From the NCBI RefSeq assembly GCF_000720475.1, contig NZ_JOAP01000043.1:1-60911 (forward strand): DNA of 60,911 nucleotides. Reading direction: 5' to 3'. Source of the DNA: Streptomyces aureocirculatus. Lineage in GTDB: Bacteria > Actinomycetota > Actinomycetes > Streptomycetales > Streptomycetaceae. Both the position numbers and the translations under genes were made by a program. Under the pieces are notes generated by a model. That model saw only the letters and a list, made by a program, of their open reading frames with translations, was not told where the DNA came from and searched no databases. Positions 18,116 to 25,366 of the stretch are shown here, in pieces. The first letter of the stretch is position 1. The number at the start of each line of letters is the position of its first letter.

Positions 18116-18340
18116 TCACCCTGGTGATTTCGACTCCCCTACCCCCCGGGAGGTCCTCGGGAAGGCGGTCGCGGTCTCCAAGTTGGCCAGATCCGGGTGC
18201 GTCATCAGGCCGCTGGCCTCGATCGTGGCGCGCGCCGCGTCCCGAAGGATCTCGTTGAGGAGCTCCTCGCCGAAGCTCGGGTCCGCGGCCAGCTCCTCAC
18301 GGAAGTCGATCAGGCGTTGTGCTGTGGTGGGGATGGTCAC
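18116..18340 (-). CDS. small phage protein between HNH and terS
   Basis: A 74-residue protein starting GTG at 18340 after CAGGAGGGC. It is largely helical (TAQRLIDFREELAADPSFGE, LLNEILRDAARATIEAS) and ends with a short polar tail. No family is recognised. The good ribosome site and coding-like helical periodicity support it. It lies between two packaging genes, so a packaging-related role is possible. Confidence 0.6.
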   Translation of the reverse strand: MTIPTTAQRLIDFREELAADPSFGEELLNEILRDAARATIEASGLMTHPDLANLETATAFPRTSRGVGESKSPG

Positions 18341-18367
18341 GGAGCCCTCCTGAAGCCTTGGGAGCGG

Positions 18368-18772
18368 TCAGCGTGCCTTTCGGCGCCGTGCGTTGGCCCT
18401 GCGGGCCTCGGCCTTGCTCTTGGTGTCGTGGCAGGTGGTGCAGGCGAGGCCGAGGTTGTCGAGGGAACGGCGTGCTCCGCCTTCGCTGATGGGGATGACG
18501 TGGTCGAGCTCGTGTGGCCAGGTGGTGCGGTCGTTCTCGTCGTACTGCTCGGGGTCAGGGGTCTCGGCGCCGCAGAGGTAGCAGCATCCGTTGTCGCGTC
18601 GGGTGATCTTGGCCTTGAGGGAGCGCCACTCGCCTGAGCTGATGCCGTAGCGCTCGGCCTTGTTGTCCCGTCCCCGCCAGGGGATGGGCTGGTGGTCGTC
18701 GCAGCGTGATCCCTTGGTCGCCAACTCGTAGCACTCGGGGTCGGTGCACCGGGTGGATGGGGAGGTGGGCAC
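18368..18772 (-). CDS. HNH endonuclease
   Basis: A 134-residue protein; the GTG at 18772 follows AGGAGGGAGG and is preferred over an ATG at 18796 which has no good ribosome site. It contains the zinc-binding CYLC and CTTC pairs and the HNH core ELDHVIPISEGGARRSLDNLGLAC, with the catalytic histidine in LDHV and the asparagine in DNL. In many cos phages an HNH protein next to the terminase is required for specific cos cleavage. Here the order HNH, small protein, terS, terL supports that role rather than a homing nuclease. Confidence 0.9.
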   Translation of the reverse strand: MPTSPSTRCTDPECYELATKGSRCDDHQPIPWRGRDNKAERYGISSGEWRSLKAKITRRDNGCCYLCGAETPDPEQYDENDRTTWPHELDHVIPISEGGARRSLDNLGLACTTCHDTKSKAEARRANARRRKAR

Positions 18773-18800
18773 GGGGGCCTCCCTCCTGTGCGGCATGCGA

Positions 18801-18832
18801 AAGCCCGGCCGCAGTAGGTTGCAGCCGGGCTT
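18801..18832 (-). terminator. hairpin downstream of the lipoprotein gene
   Basis: AAGCCCGGC (18801-18809) pairs with GCCGGGCTT (18824-18832) around a 14-base loop. It lies just past the lipoprotein stop and before the HNH start, so it probably separates lysogenic from late transcription. Confidence 0.6.
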
Positions 18833-18842
18833 GTCGTACGGA

Positions 18843-19238
18843 TCAGACCTTGCAGAAGTTCGTCGCCTTGAGCGCGTCGTTGATCTTAGCGCCCTGGTCT
18901 TCCGTCGTCGTCACGTCCTTGTACGTGAAGCGCTGAGACGCGGCCCAGTTCAAGCGCTGAGCCTTGCTGTTGATCGCTGTGCACTGGTTGCGTGCGGCGT
19001 CGACGGCCTTGTCCTCGTAGCGCACGACGTCCGGTGCGACCGTCCTGAGGGCCCGGAGGAGCTTTTCCCGCTCGGCGCCCGTGGGCTTCGGCGGGATACC
19101 GGCCGAGGCGAGCGGGTCTGTCTTCTCAGAAACGCTCGGCTTGGGCTTCGGGTCGCCGTCGGCCTTGTCGTCGGATGAGCAGGCGGTGAGGGCGAGGGCG
19201 GCCGCGAGGAGTAGCGCGGAGGTGGTGCGGTGGTCCAT
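18843..19238 (-). CDS. secreted lipoprotein encoded by the prophage
   Basis: A 131-residue protein starting ATG at 19238 behind a run of G. The signal peptide (MDHRTTSALLLAAALALTAC) ends in the lipobox LTAC, then a disordered SSDDKADGDPKPKPS linker and a helical C-terminal domain with two cysteines (RNQCTAIN and NFCKV) that could pair. It should be anchored outside the membrane. Its own terminator and its place at the border between late and accessory genes mark it as a moron-type gene; superinfection exclusion is one known job for phage lipoproteins, but nothing in the sequence proves it. Confidence 0.8.
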   Translation of the reverse strand: MDHRTTSALLLAAALALTACSSDDKADGDPKPKPSVSEKTDPLASAGIPPKPTGAEREKLLRALRTVAPDVVRYEDKAVDAARNQCTAINSKAQRLNWAASQRFTYKDVTTTEDQGAKINDALKATNFCKV

Positions 19239-19364
19239 GGTCCCCCCCGGGGATGCTGAGTTGGAGGGGGACATCATGCCGCGTGTGAGGGTGGTGTGTG
19301 TGCCCGTTTTTGGGCATGGGTGTGCGAAAAGATCGTGGCGCAGGGATTCGCGCACGTCAAGCGG

Positions 19365-19583
19365 CTATGGCTTGCTGTGGCGTTGGCCGGGGCGTGTGGG
19401 CTTGGCGGCGGCCTGGGCGGCGGTGACGTCGGCGAGGCGGTAGTAGGGGCGTCGCGGGCTTCCGCCAGCCGGATGGAGGAGGCCTCGGCGCCGCCAGTCG
19501 CGGATGGTGGCGGGGGCGACACCACAGGCCTGGGCGGCCTGGCTGGTGGTCAGCAGGCCTGGTGGGAGGGACGGGTACTCCAT
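19365..19583 (-). CDS. MerR/excisionase-like HTH protein
   Basis: A 72-residue protein starting ATG at 19583. It is almost entirely one HTH_17-type domain: LLTTSQAAQACGVAPATIRD, the wing-like WRRRGLLHPAGG, then YYRLADVTAAQAAAK. Such proteins are either excisionases or local repressors. It is far from the integrase, so a regulatory role for the neighbouring accessory genes is more likely. A clear ribosome site is lacking, so a leaderless or weakly translated message is possible. Confidence 0.7.
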   Translation of the reverse strand: MEYPSLPPGLLTTSQAAQACGVAPATIRDWRRRGLLHPAGGSPRRPYYRLADVTAAQAAAKPTRPGQRHSKP

Positions 19584-19619
19584 GGGCCCATGATGCGTTG
19601 AGGAGCGGAGGGAGGGTGC

Positions 19620-20168
19620 TCAGGCTGTGAGGTGCAGCAGTGCCCACACCTGGCGGCCCTCCGTGCCAGCTTCGGTACCGCAACTCGCTGCACCTAGGCT
19701 CTGCAGAGCGGGGAGCACGTCGGCGGGCTTGTCGTGGGCGGCGGGGGCTTGGTGGCTGATGGCCAAGATCAGTGCGATGTCGTCCTGTTCGGACAGGTGC
19801 ACGCTGATGCGGCGTCCGCCGTCGCCGACGACCGTCTGTGTCAGGAGGACCACCACGTCGGTCAGCGGCTTGGGTGCCATGAAGCCCCACGCCGTGAGCC
19901 GCTCGGCAACATGTGCGGCCGCCTTCTTCGGTACCCAAGGCGCTGATTCCAGTGTCCAGGCGGAGCCGTGGCGATTCCGCATCACCGGCGTACCCCTGCG
20001 GCCGTGGTTGCGCTGTGGGACCGGCAGACCGGCGAGGAGCTCGCTGGCCTCGCTGCGGGGAGGGTCCGGCGGGGGCGGGGACGGCGGCTTCTTCGGCGGT
20101 GGCGGCGTCTTGGGCGGGTAGTCCGGCCTGGGCTTGATCGCCTTTGGGTCGGTGTGCGGCATCTCCAC
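19620..20168 (-). CDS. degenerate ATPase-like (anti-sigma kinase family) protein
   Basis: A 182-residue protein starting GTG at 20168 seven bases after GGAGG. Residues 1 to about 70 are proline-rich and basic. Residues about 70 to 140 resemble the first half of the small HATPase domains of Streptomyces anti-sigma kinases: a strand, the helix AAAHVAERLTAWGF, then a helix where the ATP-binding N-box should be but reads VVVLLTQTVV without the asparagine, followed by strands RRISVHLSEQ and IALILAISHQ. The glycine motifs are missing. It may be a binding-only version that partners the PP2C gene nearby. The fold call is tentative. Confidence 0.4.
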   Translation of the reverse strand: MEMPHTDPKAIKPRPDYPPKTPPPPKKPPSPPPPDPPRSEASELLAGLPVPQRNHGRRGTPVMRNRHGSAWTLESAPWVPKKAAAHVAERLTAWGFMAPKPLTDVVVLLTQTVVGDGGRRISVHLSEQDDIALILAISHQAPAAHDKPADVLPALQSLGAASCGTEAGTEGRQVWALLHLTA

Positions 20169-20329
20169 GATCAGCCTCCCGAGCTTGGCTACTCATCGTA
20201 GAGCCTGCATGCACTCCGAGGTGAGGTTCTGGAGGGGAGCGCCCCGGCTCACTTTCCGTAGTTGCGGTGGCCCTCAAGTATCGCGGTGGCCGTCTGCCCG
20301 TACCACGGGGCGGCGGCGGGCGCGAGAGA

Positions 20330-20590
20330 TCAGCCCGGGTAGTCGTCGCCGAGCACCGCGCGCCGCTCCCGCTCGGCCCGGCGGTTCAACGCGTTCGTCA
20401 TCCGCACTGCCGCGACCGTGGCCGCGATCCCGAGTCCGATGAACACGATCTGTGCGACCGTTCCCCAGATCTCCACGTCCTTGGTGGTGACCATGATGCC
20501 GACGGCGACCCAGCCGCCGCACAGCCATGCGAACCAGATGCGGAACTTCTCCACGCGTACGGCCTTCTGTACGTCGCTGTAGCTGGCCAT
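20330..20590 (-). CDS. small two-helix membrane protein
   Basis: An 86-residue protein starting ATG at 20590 after AGGGGGGACC, nearly the same leader as the lipoprotein gene. Two hydrophobic helices (FAWLCGGWVAVGIMVTTK and IVFIGLGIAATVAAVRM) are followed by a charged tail (NRRAERERRAVLGDDYPG). It is separated by terminator hairpins from its neighbours and so may be its own transcript. No family recognised. Confidence 0.65.
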   Translation of the reverse strand: MASYSDVQKAVRVEKFRIWFAWLCGGWVAVGIMVTTKDVEIWGTVAQIVFIGLGIAATVAAVRMTNALNRRAERERRAVLGDDYPG

Positions 20591-20663
20591 GGTCCCCCCT
20601 TGAGATCGGTTTGGCCCCGGAGCGTAGCGGGGTGGCGGGTGTGGTGGGGAGGGAATGGCGAAG

Positions 20664-20683
20664 GCCCCGCCGCGACGGGGCCG
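20664..20683 (-). terminator. hairpin downstream of the methyltransferase gene
   Basis: GGCCCCG (20664-20670), loop CCGCGA, CGGGGCC (20677-20683). It lies 22 bases past the methyltransferase stop. The same stem and following bases recur at 21565-21595. Confidence 0.6.
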
Positions 20684-20705
20684 GTGCCGGGCGCTACCTC
20701 GAGTG

Positions 20706-21437
20706 TCAGGCCACTGCTGCTTCTGAAAGCCGTGCGCGGGCGATCTCGGCGTACTGCGCAGACTCTTCGATGCCGATGAACCCGCGTCCCTCAAGGAGCG
20801 CGGCGGCGCCCGTTGTACCCGATCCGGCGAATGGGTCGAGGACAGTCCCGCCGGGCGGAACGATACGGACGAGCTGCTGCATGACGTCGAGCGGCTTCTG
20901 CGTGAGGTGTCGACGGTTGTTGCCGCGTGGCTGGCTGCCGGTGAAGTGGCCAGGCAGGTAGACGGGGTCATTGCCGGGGTCCATAGCGCCGCGGCTACCC
21001 CAGGCGATGAACTCGCATGACTGCCGGAGGTATCCAGGCTGGGGGCGGGCCACAGCTTTCTGCCATACGGCGACGCCGCGCCAGGTGTAGCCGGCCGCTT
21101 GGAGGGCGTCGGTGGTGGCGGGTAGCTGGCGCCAGTCGGTGAAGACGAGGGCGGCGCCGCCGGGTCTGGTGAGCCGGTGGCACTCCGCGAGAATCAGGGC
21201 GAGCCAGGCGATGTAGGAACGCTGGTCGCGGTTATCGCCGGTGAAGTCACCGAGGTCGAAACCGTGGTGGCGGCCACCGCTGGTCATGTACTTCTGGCGG
21301 GCACTGCGACTGGTGCGGGAGGTCATGGTGCGACCGCCGGAGTTGTAGGGCGGATCGCAAATGACCGCATCAACGGGTGTGGTGAGGGTGGGGAGCAGCG
21401 TGAGGGCGTCCGCAGTGTGCAGTTGCCAGGTGGGCAT
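20706..21437 (-). CDS. orphan beta-class DNA methyltransferase (N6-A or N4-C)
   Basis: A 243-residue enzyme starting ATG at 21437 (MPTWQLHTADAL). The catalytic motif IV is CDPPYNSGG near residue 30 and the cofactor-binding motif I is DPFAGSGTTGAAA near residue 205, the order that defines the beta class. The middle contains RSYIAWLALILAECHRLTRP. It transfers a methyl group from S-adenosylmethionine to adenine N6 or cytosine N4. No restriction endonuclease gene is next to it, so it is an orphan, probably protecting phage DNA from host restriction or regulating phage promoters. A hairpin follows the gene. Confidence 0.9.
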   Translation of the reverse strand: MPTWQLHTADALTLLPTLTTPVDAVICDPPYNSGGRTMTSRTSRSARQKYMTSGGRHHGFDLGDFTGDNRDQRSYIAWLALILAECHRLTRPGGAALVFTDWRQLPATTDALQAAGYTWRGVAVWQKAVARPQPGYLRQSCEFIAWGSRGAMDPGNDPVYLPGHFTGSQPRGNNRRHLTQKPLDVMQQLVRIVPPGGTVLDPFAGSGTTGAAALLEGRGFIGIEESAQYAEIARARLSEAAVA

Positions 21438-21564
21438 GGTGCGGCCTTTCGCTGGGTCGCGTGCGCCTGTGGGCGAGCGAGTCGTAAGCGGCAGGTTGCC
21501 GGTCTCCCAGTGTCTGCTCAGGTATATGCCTAATGCAATTGTCATGTACTGGCGCAGTGAGACG

Positions 21565-21595
21565 GGCCCCGCCGCGACAGGTGCGCAGCGGGGCC
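21565..21595 (-). terminator. hairpin downstream of the PP2C gene
   Basis: GGCCCCGC (21565-21572) pairs with GCGGGGCC (21588-21595) over a 15-base loop. It lies about 40 bases past the phosphatase stop and is a near copy of the hairpin at 20664. Confidence 0.6.
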
Positions 21596-21635
21596 GGTGT
21601 CAGGCGCTACCTGGCGTGAAGTGCAGTAGGGGGCG

Positions 21636-22322
21636 TCAGGTGATGCGCAGGACGATGGCGGTGGCATCGTCCCGGTAGCCCTCCTCGTCGGCCGTGGCGG
21701 CGGCGACGAGCGCGTCTGCGAGGGTCTGAGGGTCGTCGCCGTGTTCGCGCGCGAGGGTCTCCATGCGGTCGTAGGCGACCTGGTCGTGGACGCCGTCGCT
21801 CGTGAGGATGACGAGGGGGTCCGGGATGGTGGCCATGTACACCGTGCCGACTGCCGCGCGTGACAGGCTGGTGCGGACCCAGTCGTCGTGGCCCCGGGCG
21901 ATGTCGAGCGCGACGCCGTTGGCGCGGAGTTGCTGGCCGACCGTGTGGTCGTCGCTGTAGAGCCGCAGCCGTTCCCCGTTCCAGCCGTAGGCGCGGCAGT
22001 CGCCGACCCAGCCGATGAGGACGTACTCGCCGCCGGGGTGGACTTGGGCGGCGACGGCGACGCCGTCGGCTTCCTCGCCGTCGGGGCCGGGGTCGGTGAT
22101 CAGGAGTCCGGCGGTGAGGATGCCGGGGAGCGGGCCGCGGTGGGCGGAGATGCGGGCGGCGGTCTCGGCGAGGAGCGGGGCGGTGGCAGAGGTGTGTGGG
22201 CCGTGGCCGATGCCGTCGATGACGGCGGCGCCGATGGTGCCGTCGGCCAGTGTGTAGACCTTCGCTGCGTCGGCGTTGTCGTGGGCCGTGCCTTCGCGGG
22301 TGGCGGTGCCGGTGAGGATCAC
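21636..22322 (-). CDS. PP2C-family protein phosphatase
   Basis: A 228-residue protein starting GTG at 22322, overlapping the preceding small gene by four bases. The metal-binding motifs are in order: an N-terminal aspartate region near HDNADAAKVY, AVIDGIGHGP (the DG.GG-type motif), WVGDCRAYGW (the GDSR-type motif), ILTSDGVHDQV and EGYRDDATAIVL. It should be an active manganese-dependent Ser/Thr phosphatase in the cytoplasm. Such enzymes often reset anti-sigma/anti-anti-sigma switches, and an ATPase-like gene lies 1.5 kb downstream. Unlike SpoIIE-type proteins it has no sensor domain. Confidence 0.88.
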   Translation of the reverse strand: MILTGTATREGTAHDNADAAKVYTLADGTIGAAVIDGIGHGPHTSATAPLLAETAARISAHRGPLPGILTAGLLITDPGPDGEEADGVAVAAQVHPGGEYVLIGWVGDCRAYGWNGERLRLYSDDHTVGQQLRANGVALDIARGHDDWVRTSLSRAAVGTVYMATIPDPLVILTSDGVHDQVAYDRMETLAREHGDDPQTLADALVAAATADEEGYRDDATAIVLRIT

Positions 22323-22444
22323 TGTGTGCCTTTCGGGGTGCCGGGGACGGGCTTGGGGTCGGTGGGGTACCAGCCGCCGCGGCTGGCCTGGTAGTCGGTG
22401 GCCTGCTCGGGGTCGGCTTGGTCGTCGGGTGCTCGGGTGGGCAT
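22319..22444 (-). CDS. 41-residue protein upstream of the PP2C gene
   Basis: A short frame from ATG 22444 encodes a polar protein (MPTRAPDDQADPEQ at the start, TPKGTQ at the end) whose TGA overlaps the phosphatase GTG (GTGA). Coupling is the main evidence. It contains YQASRGGWYPTDPKPVPG, likely a short ordered segment. It may serve mainly to deliver ribosomes to the phosphatase. Confidence 0.45.
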   Translation of the reverse strand: MPTRAPDDQADPEQATDYQASRGGWYPTDPKPVPGTPKGTQ

Positions 22445-22499
22445 GTCGTCGCGCAGTGGCACGATGATGTCGTCCTGTCTCGCGTGCGGGATGGGTGGG

Positions 22500-22541
22500 C
22501 CGGGGCGGCCGGATCTGCTGGCAGGCGAACGGCCGCCCCGG
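22500..22541 (-). terminator. strong hairpin ending the membrane-protein operon
   Basis: CCGGGGCGGCCG (22500-22511) and CGGCCGCCCCGG (22530-22541) form a 12-pair stem with an 18-base loop. It begins two bases past the last gene of the run that starts at 27651. Confidence 0.8.
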
Positions 22542-22543
22542 AG

Positions 22544-22684
22544 TCAGCGGTAGCTGGTCCAGTCCGGTGAGCCGTGGATGGCGAGGCGTGCGGCCTGGTC
22601 GGCGTCGAGCCGGGGATCGTGCTGCATGGCGGTCAGGGTGGCGTCGAGGGCATCGGCGGTTTGGGCGTGGGTGGGCATGGTCAT
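22544..22684 (-). CDS. 46-residue protein, last gene of the membrane operon
   Basis: A short frame starting ATG at 22684 behind AAGGAGACC, a very good ribosome site. The product is helical (AQTADALDATLTAMQHD, ADQAARLAIHG) and soluble. It is followed at once by a 12-pair terminator hairpin. No family recognised. The ribosome site and operon-end position make it a credible gene. Confidence 0.65.
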   Translation of the reverse strand: MTMPTHAQTADALDATLTAMQHDPRLDADQAARLAIHGSPDWTSYR

Positions 22685-22695
22685 CTCAGGTCTCC

Positions 22696-23532
22696 TTAGC
22701 CGGTGATCTTGTGATGGCGGACGGTCTCGGCCGGATCGGTTACGACGCGTCCGCCCTGTCCGATGTGCCGTACACGCGTCCCCTTTCGGCCTCCCTCTTC
22801 CGGGTTGTCGTCGTCGTTGTCGTCGGCAGCGTGACCTGCGGCGACGCCAGTCGAAGAAGGGGCGAGAGGGGGTGGGGTCGGGGCCTCGTCCCAGCGCAAG
22901 CCGGCGGAGGCCGACCTGCCCTCCATGCGGACGTCCTTCACCGGCCACCCGAGCGTGGCCGCGGCGGCGCGCACCGCGTCGGTGGTCGTGCCGAGGTGTG
23001 CGGCGAGGGGGACGAGCTGGGCGTTGGGGGTGCCGATGTCGCGGACCGCGGCGACGAGTCCGACCGGGGAGACGGGCAGGGGGCCGTGCGGCTGCGCGGG
23101 GGGCGCCTCGGTCTTCTCCTGGGCGTCGGTGTCCTCGGCCTGGCCCTCGGCCTTGGCCCCGGCTTCGGGGGTGACTGGCTGCTTCGGCTTCCAGCCGGGG
23201 TGTCCGACGCGGTAGGCGGCGATGACCCAGACGATGGCGGCGGTCCACAGCAGTCCCCACCAGGCGCCGGAGGCGATCTGCCGGTACGCGCCGCCGAGAA
23301 TGACCGTGCCGATCTTCCGGGTGATGGCGGCGGCCGCGATCAGCAAGGCGACCTTGGCGCACCACTTCAGGCCGGAGGAGCGGCTGAGCCAGGCGCGGGC
23401 GGGCGTGTAGAGCGCGCGGGCCCGGGCGATGGCTCGGCGGGCGGCGTGCAGGACGAGGCGGCTGCTGCCGGTGTGGACGCGCACGGCGGCGGTTCGCAGC
23501 CACTGGCGGGTGGTGGGATCGCTCTTGCTCAT
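22696..23532 (-). CDS. membrane-anchored protein with C-terminal HTH-like domain
   Basis: A 278-residue protein starting ATG at 23532, overlapping the preceding stop (ATGA). Residues 1 to 50 are basic and helical, residues about 57 to 115 hold two membrane helices (CAKVALLIAAAAITR and WWGLLWTAAIVWVIAAY), and residues about 155 to 215 look like a winged HTH (LVAAVRDIGTPNAQLVPLAA, then HLGTTTDAVRAAAATLGWPV). The tail is acidic and disordered. The layout suggests a membrane protein that touches DNA or another nucleic acid on the cytoplasmic side. It resembles in build the spread-type proteins of Streptomyces plasmids, but no homology is claimed. Confidence 0.65.
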   Translation of the reverse strand: MSKSDPTTRQWLRTAAVRVHTGSSRLVLHAARRAIARARALYTPARAWLSRSSGLKWCAKVALLIAAAAITRKIGTVILGGAYRQIASGAWWGLLWTAAIVWVIAAYRVGHPGWKPKQPVTPEAGAKAEGQAEDTDAQEKTEAPPAQPHGPLPVSPVGLVAAVRDIGTPNAQLVPLAAHLGTTTDAVRAAAATLGWPVKDVRMEGRSASAGLRWDEAPTPPPLAPSSTGVAAGHAADDNDDDNPEEGGRKGTRVRHIGQGGRVVTDPAETVRHHKITG

Positions 23533-24101
23533 ACCAGGGTTCCCTCGGCCAGGCCGCCGATGGCCCAGGCGCCGACTCCGTTGACGCCGTCGACGACCTG
23601 CTGAGCGACGAGGGCGGCGGTGCCAGTGCTCACGCACAGGAGCACGCCGACCACCACGCCCTTCCACCACTTGCCCTTGATGATCTTTCCGAACGTCTTG
23701 CGCAGGATGATCAGGGCGATGAAGAGGGCGGCGACGACGATCGCCCCGTACCCGTCGATGCGGGGTGTGGCGGCGGTGCCGAGGGTCTGGCTGGGGGTGC
23801 CGGTCAGCCATTTCATGCTGACGTCGCCGACGCTGTTGCCGCCCCAGCGCAGGAACTCGGCGGCGGTGCCCAGGAGTCCGGCGGGGCAGGCGATCATGAG
23901 GATGCCACAGGCGATCCCGAAGCCGAGCGGAAGAAGCGCCTTGGGGTCCCGGCTGCTGCCGCCGGGGGCTGCGCCCGCGCCTCCGCCGCCGCCCTTGTGC
24001 CAGCGCCACAGTTCGGTGCCGAGCAGAGCCAGGCCCAGGGCGAATCCGGCGGTCGAGATCGTGGTGGTCGTGTACTGGCCTGCGGCCAAAGTGGTGTTCA
24101 T
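23529..24101 (-). CDS. polytopic membrane protein (about four helices)
   Basis: A 190-residue protein starting ATG at 24101. Predicted helices: STAGFALGLALLGTELWRW (15 to 35), LPLGFGIACGILMIACPAG (57 to 78), GAIVVAALFIALIILRK (115 to 135) and GVVVGVLLCVSTGTAALVA (148 to 168). A glycine-rich loop and a lysine-rich stretch (KTFGKIIKGKWWKG) face the cytoplasm. Overlaps both neighbours by four bases. The build of an N-terminal exposed segment, a long loop and a helix pair is reminiscent of small pore or channel proteins. No family recognised. Confidence 0.65.
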   Translation of the reverse strand: MNTTLAAGQYTTTTISTAGFALGLALLGTELWRWHKGGGGGAGAAPGGSSRDPKALLPLGFGIACGILMIACPAGLLGTAAEFLRWGGNSVGDVSMKWLTGTPSQTLGTAATPRIDGYGAIVVAALFIALIILRKTFGKIIKGKWWKGVVVGVLLCVSTGTAALVAQQVVDGVNGVGAWAIGGLAEGTLV

Positions 24102-24676
24102 ACGGGGCGTACTCCGGTCAGGGCGTAGACGATCGTGGAGACGGGCAGCGTGAGGACCGTGGCGAGGACGGCGGCCCACAGCAGGAGGCGGGCGAGGGCC
24201 GCGCGGATCTTGGGGCCCCACAGCTCGGGGGCCGAGCCTGCGACTTCGACGCGGCGGGCGTTGTCCAGCACGGCGAGGACGGTGAGCGGGACCCCGGCCA
24301 TGACCCAGGCGCCCGCGAGGGACTCGTCATCCCGGACGGAGGCGAGGACCCAGGACCACGGGCCGGTGAGGGGCAGCGACAGGAACGCGAGTGCGGCGTT
24401 GTAGCCGATCCGGATTCGCTGCCACCACCGCTCCTCGGGCTCGGGGCCGGGGATGGGGCGGCCGATGGTGACGTGCACGTGGACGTCGACCGGCAGCGGC
24501 GGAGGCGGAGGCGCCGGAGCTGGGGGCCGCCGATGGGCGGGCGGCATCGGCGGCCACGCAGGCGGGGGCGGCGGTGGCGGTGCAGGCGGCGGGAGAGGTG
24601 GCGGCGGGGCCGCCGAGCCAGGGCCGGGTATGACGCGGGTCGGGACGATCGGCGCCCGCTCGGCGGGGTCGGTCAT
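24098..24676 (-). CDS. proline-rich membrane protein
   Basis: A 192-residue protein starting ATG at 24676 overlapping the upstream TGA. Residues 1 to about 70 contain a long polyproline tract, then a charged segment (VDVHVHVTIGRPIPG, EERWWQRIRIGYN). Three hydrophobic segments follow, the clearest being WVMAGVPLTVLAVLDN and ALARLLLWAAVLATVLTLPVS. The proline tract probably binds a partner protein or spans a gap. No family recognised; it is part of the membrane operon. Confidence 0.6.
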   Translation of the reverse strand: MTDPAERAPIVPTRVIPGPGSAAPPPPLPPPAPPPPPPPAWPPMPPAHRRPPAPAPPPPPLPVDVHVHVTIGRPIPGPEPEERWWQRIRIGYNAALAFLSLPLTGPWSWVLASVRDDESLAGAWVMAGVPLTVLAVLDNARRVEVAGSAPELWGPKIRAALARLLLWAAVLATVLTLPVSTIVYALTGVRPV

Positions 24677-24969
24677 GTCGTCCACCCGGCGCACCACAGG
24701 CAGACGGCCATAACGCATGTCCACACGCTGGCCACGCCGATGTGCCCGCGGTCGTAGGCACTCAGCGCGGCGACGGCAGCACCAACGGCCAGGACGATCG
24801 CGAGCGGCGCCAGCATGATCAGCGAGATGAGCAGGAGTCCGGCGAGGGCGATGGTGACGCCGATTCCGGCGAGGATCGCCCGGGGCCAGCCGTGGCGGCG
24901 GTAGAGGCGCGCGGCGGTGATGAGGCCCGGGACAAACCCGGCGGCGACGAGTACGGCGAGGACGATCAC
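24673..24969 (-). CDS. small polytopic membrane protein
   Basis: A 98-residue protein starting GTG at 24969. Helices: IVLAVLVAAGFVPGLITA, AILAGIGVTIALAGLLLISL, then PLAIVLAVGAAVAALSA and a last WTCVMAVCLWCAGW. A short basic loop (RLYRRHGW) lies after helix one. It overlaps the proline-rich gene by four bases. No family recognised; in size it resembles the small spread proteins of Streptomyces plasmids. Confidence 0.6.
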   Translation of the reverse strand: MIVLAVLVAAGFVPGLITAARLYRRHGWPRAILAGIGVTIALAGLLLISLIMLAPLAIVLAVGAAVAALSAYDRGHIGVASVWTCVMAVCLWCAGWTT

Positions 24970-24977
24970 AGGGAGTC

Positions 24978-25187
24978 CTAGTGGAGGAGGCGGGCCGCGA
25001 GGGCACCGGCGGCCGTGACCGCGGTGAGGGCGGCGGCCGGGCGGAGGTGGCCGTGCGCCAGAGCGGCGACGGCCAGGAGCAGGGCGCCGGTCTTGGTGGC
25101 GAGGGCAGTGGTGGGGCTGGCGAGGCCTGCGGCGACGGTCAGGTGCCAGGCATCGGCGACATCGCGGAGCACGCTCGTGTCACTCAT
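24978..25187 (-). CDS. small membrane protein
   Basis: A 69-residue protein starting ATG at 25187, overlapping the upstream TGA. It has a soluble start (MSDTSVLRDVADAWHL) and two hydrophobic stretches (KTGALLLAVAALAHG and AAALTAVTAAGALAARLL). It sits in a run of small membrane genes. No family recognised. Confidence 0.55.
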   Translation of the reverse strand: MSDTSVLRDVADAWHLTVAAGLASPTTALATKTGALLLAVAALAHGHLRPAAALTAVTAAGALAARLLH

Positions 25188-25366
25188 GGGCGCACCGCCA
25201 GGAGGCAGGCGATGGTGATCAGGACAGCGGCGGCGAGCAGTGCGGTGTCGCGTACGAGGTAGATGGGCCGGTAGGGGCGGGTGCCCCAGGCGGCGGCGGT
25301 CAGGATGGCGGCGACGGCCAGAGCGAGAGTCCCGGCGGCGAGTACGGCCCAGGCGGGGGCGGTCAC
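25184..25366 (-). CDS. 60-residue membrane protein
   Basis: Starts GTG at 25366, overlapping the stop of the long gene upstream (GTGA). Two membrane helices (AWAVLAAGTLALAVAAILTA and TALLAAAVLITIACLLAV) are joined by a basic, tyrosine-bearing loop (WGTRPYRPIYLVRD). It is almost all membrane. No family recognised. Confidence 0.55.
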   Translation of the reverse strand: MTAPAWAVLAAGTLALAVAAILTAAAWGTRPYRPIYLVRDTALLAAAVLITIACLLAVRP

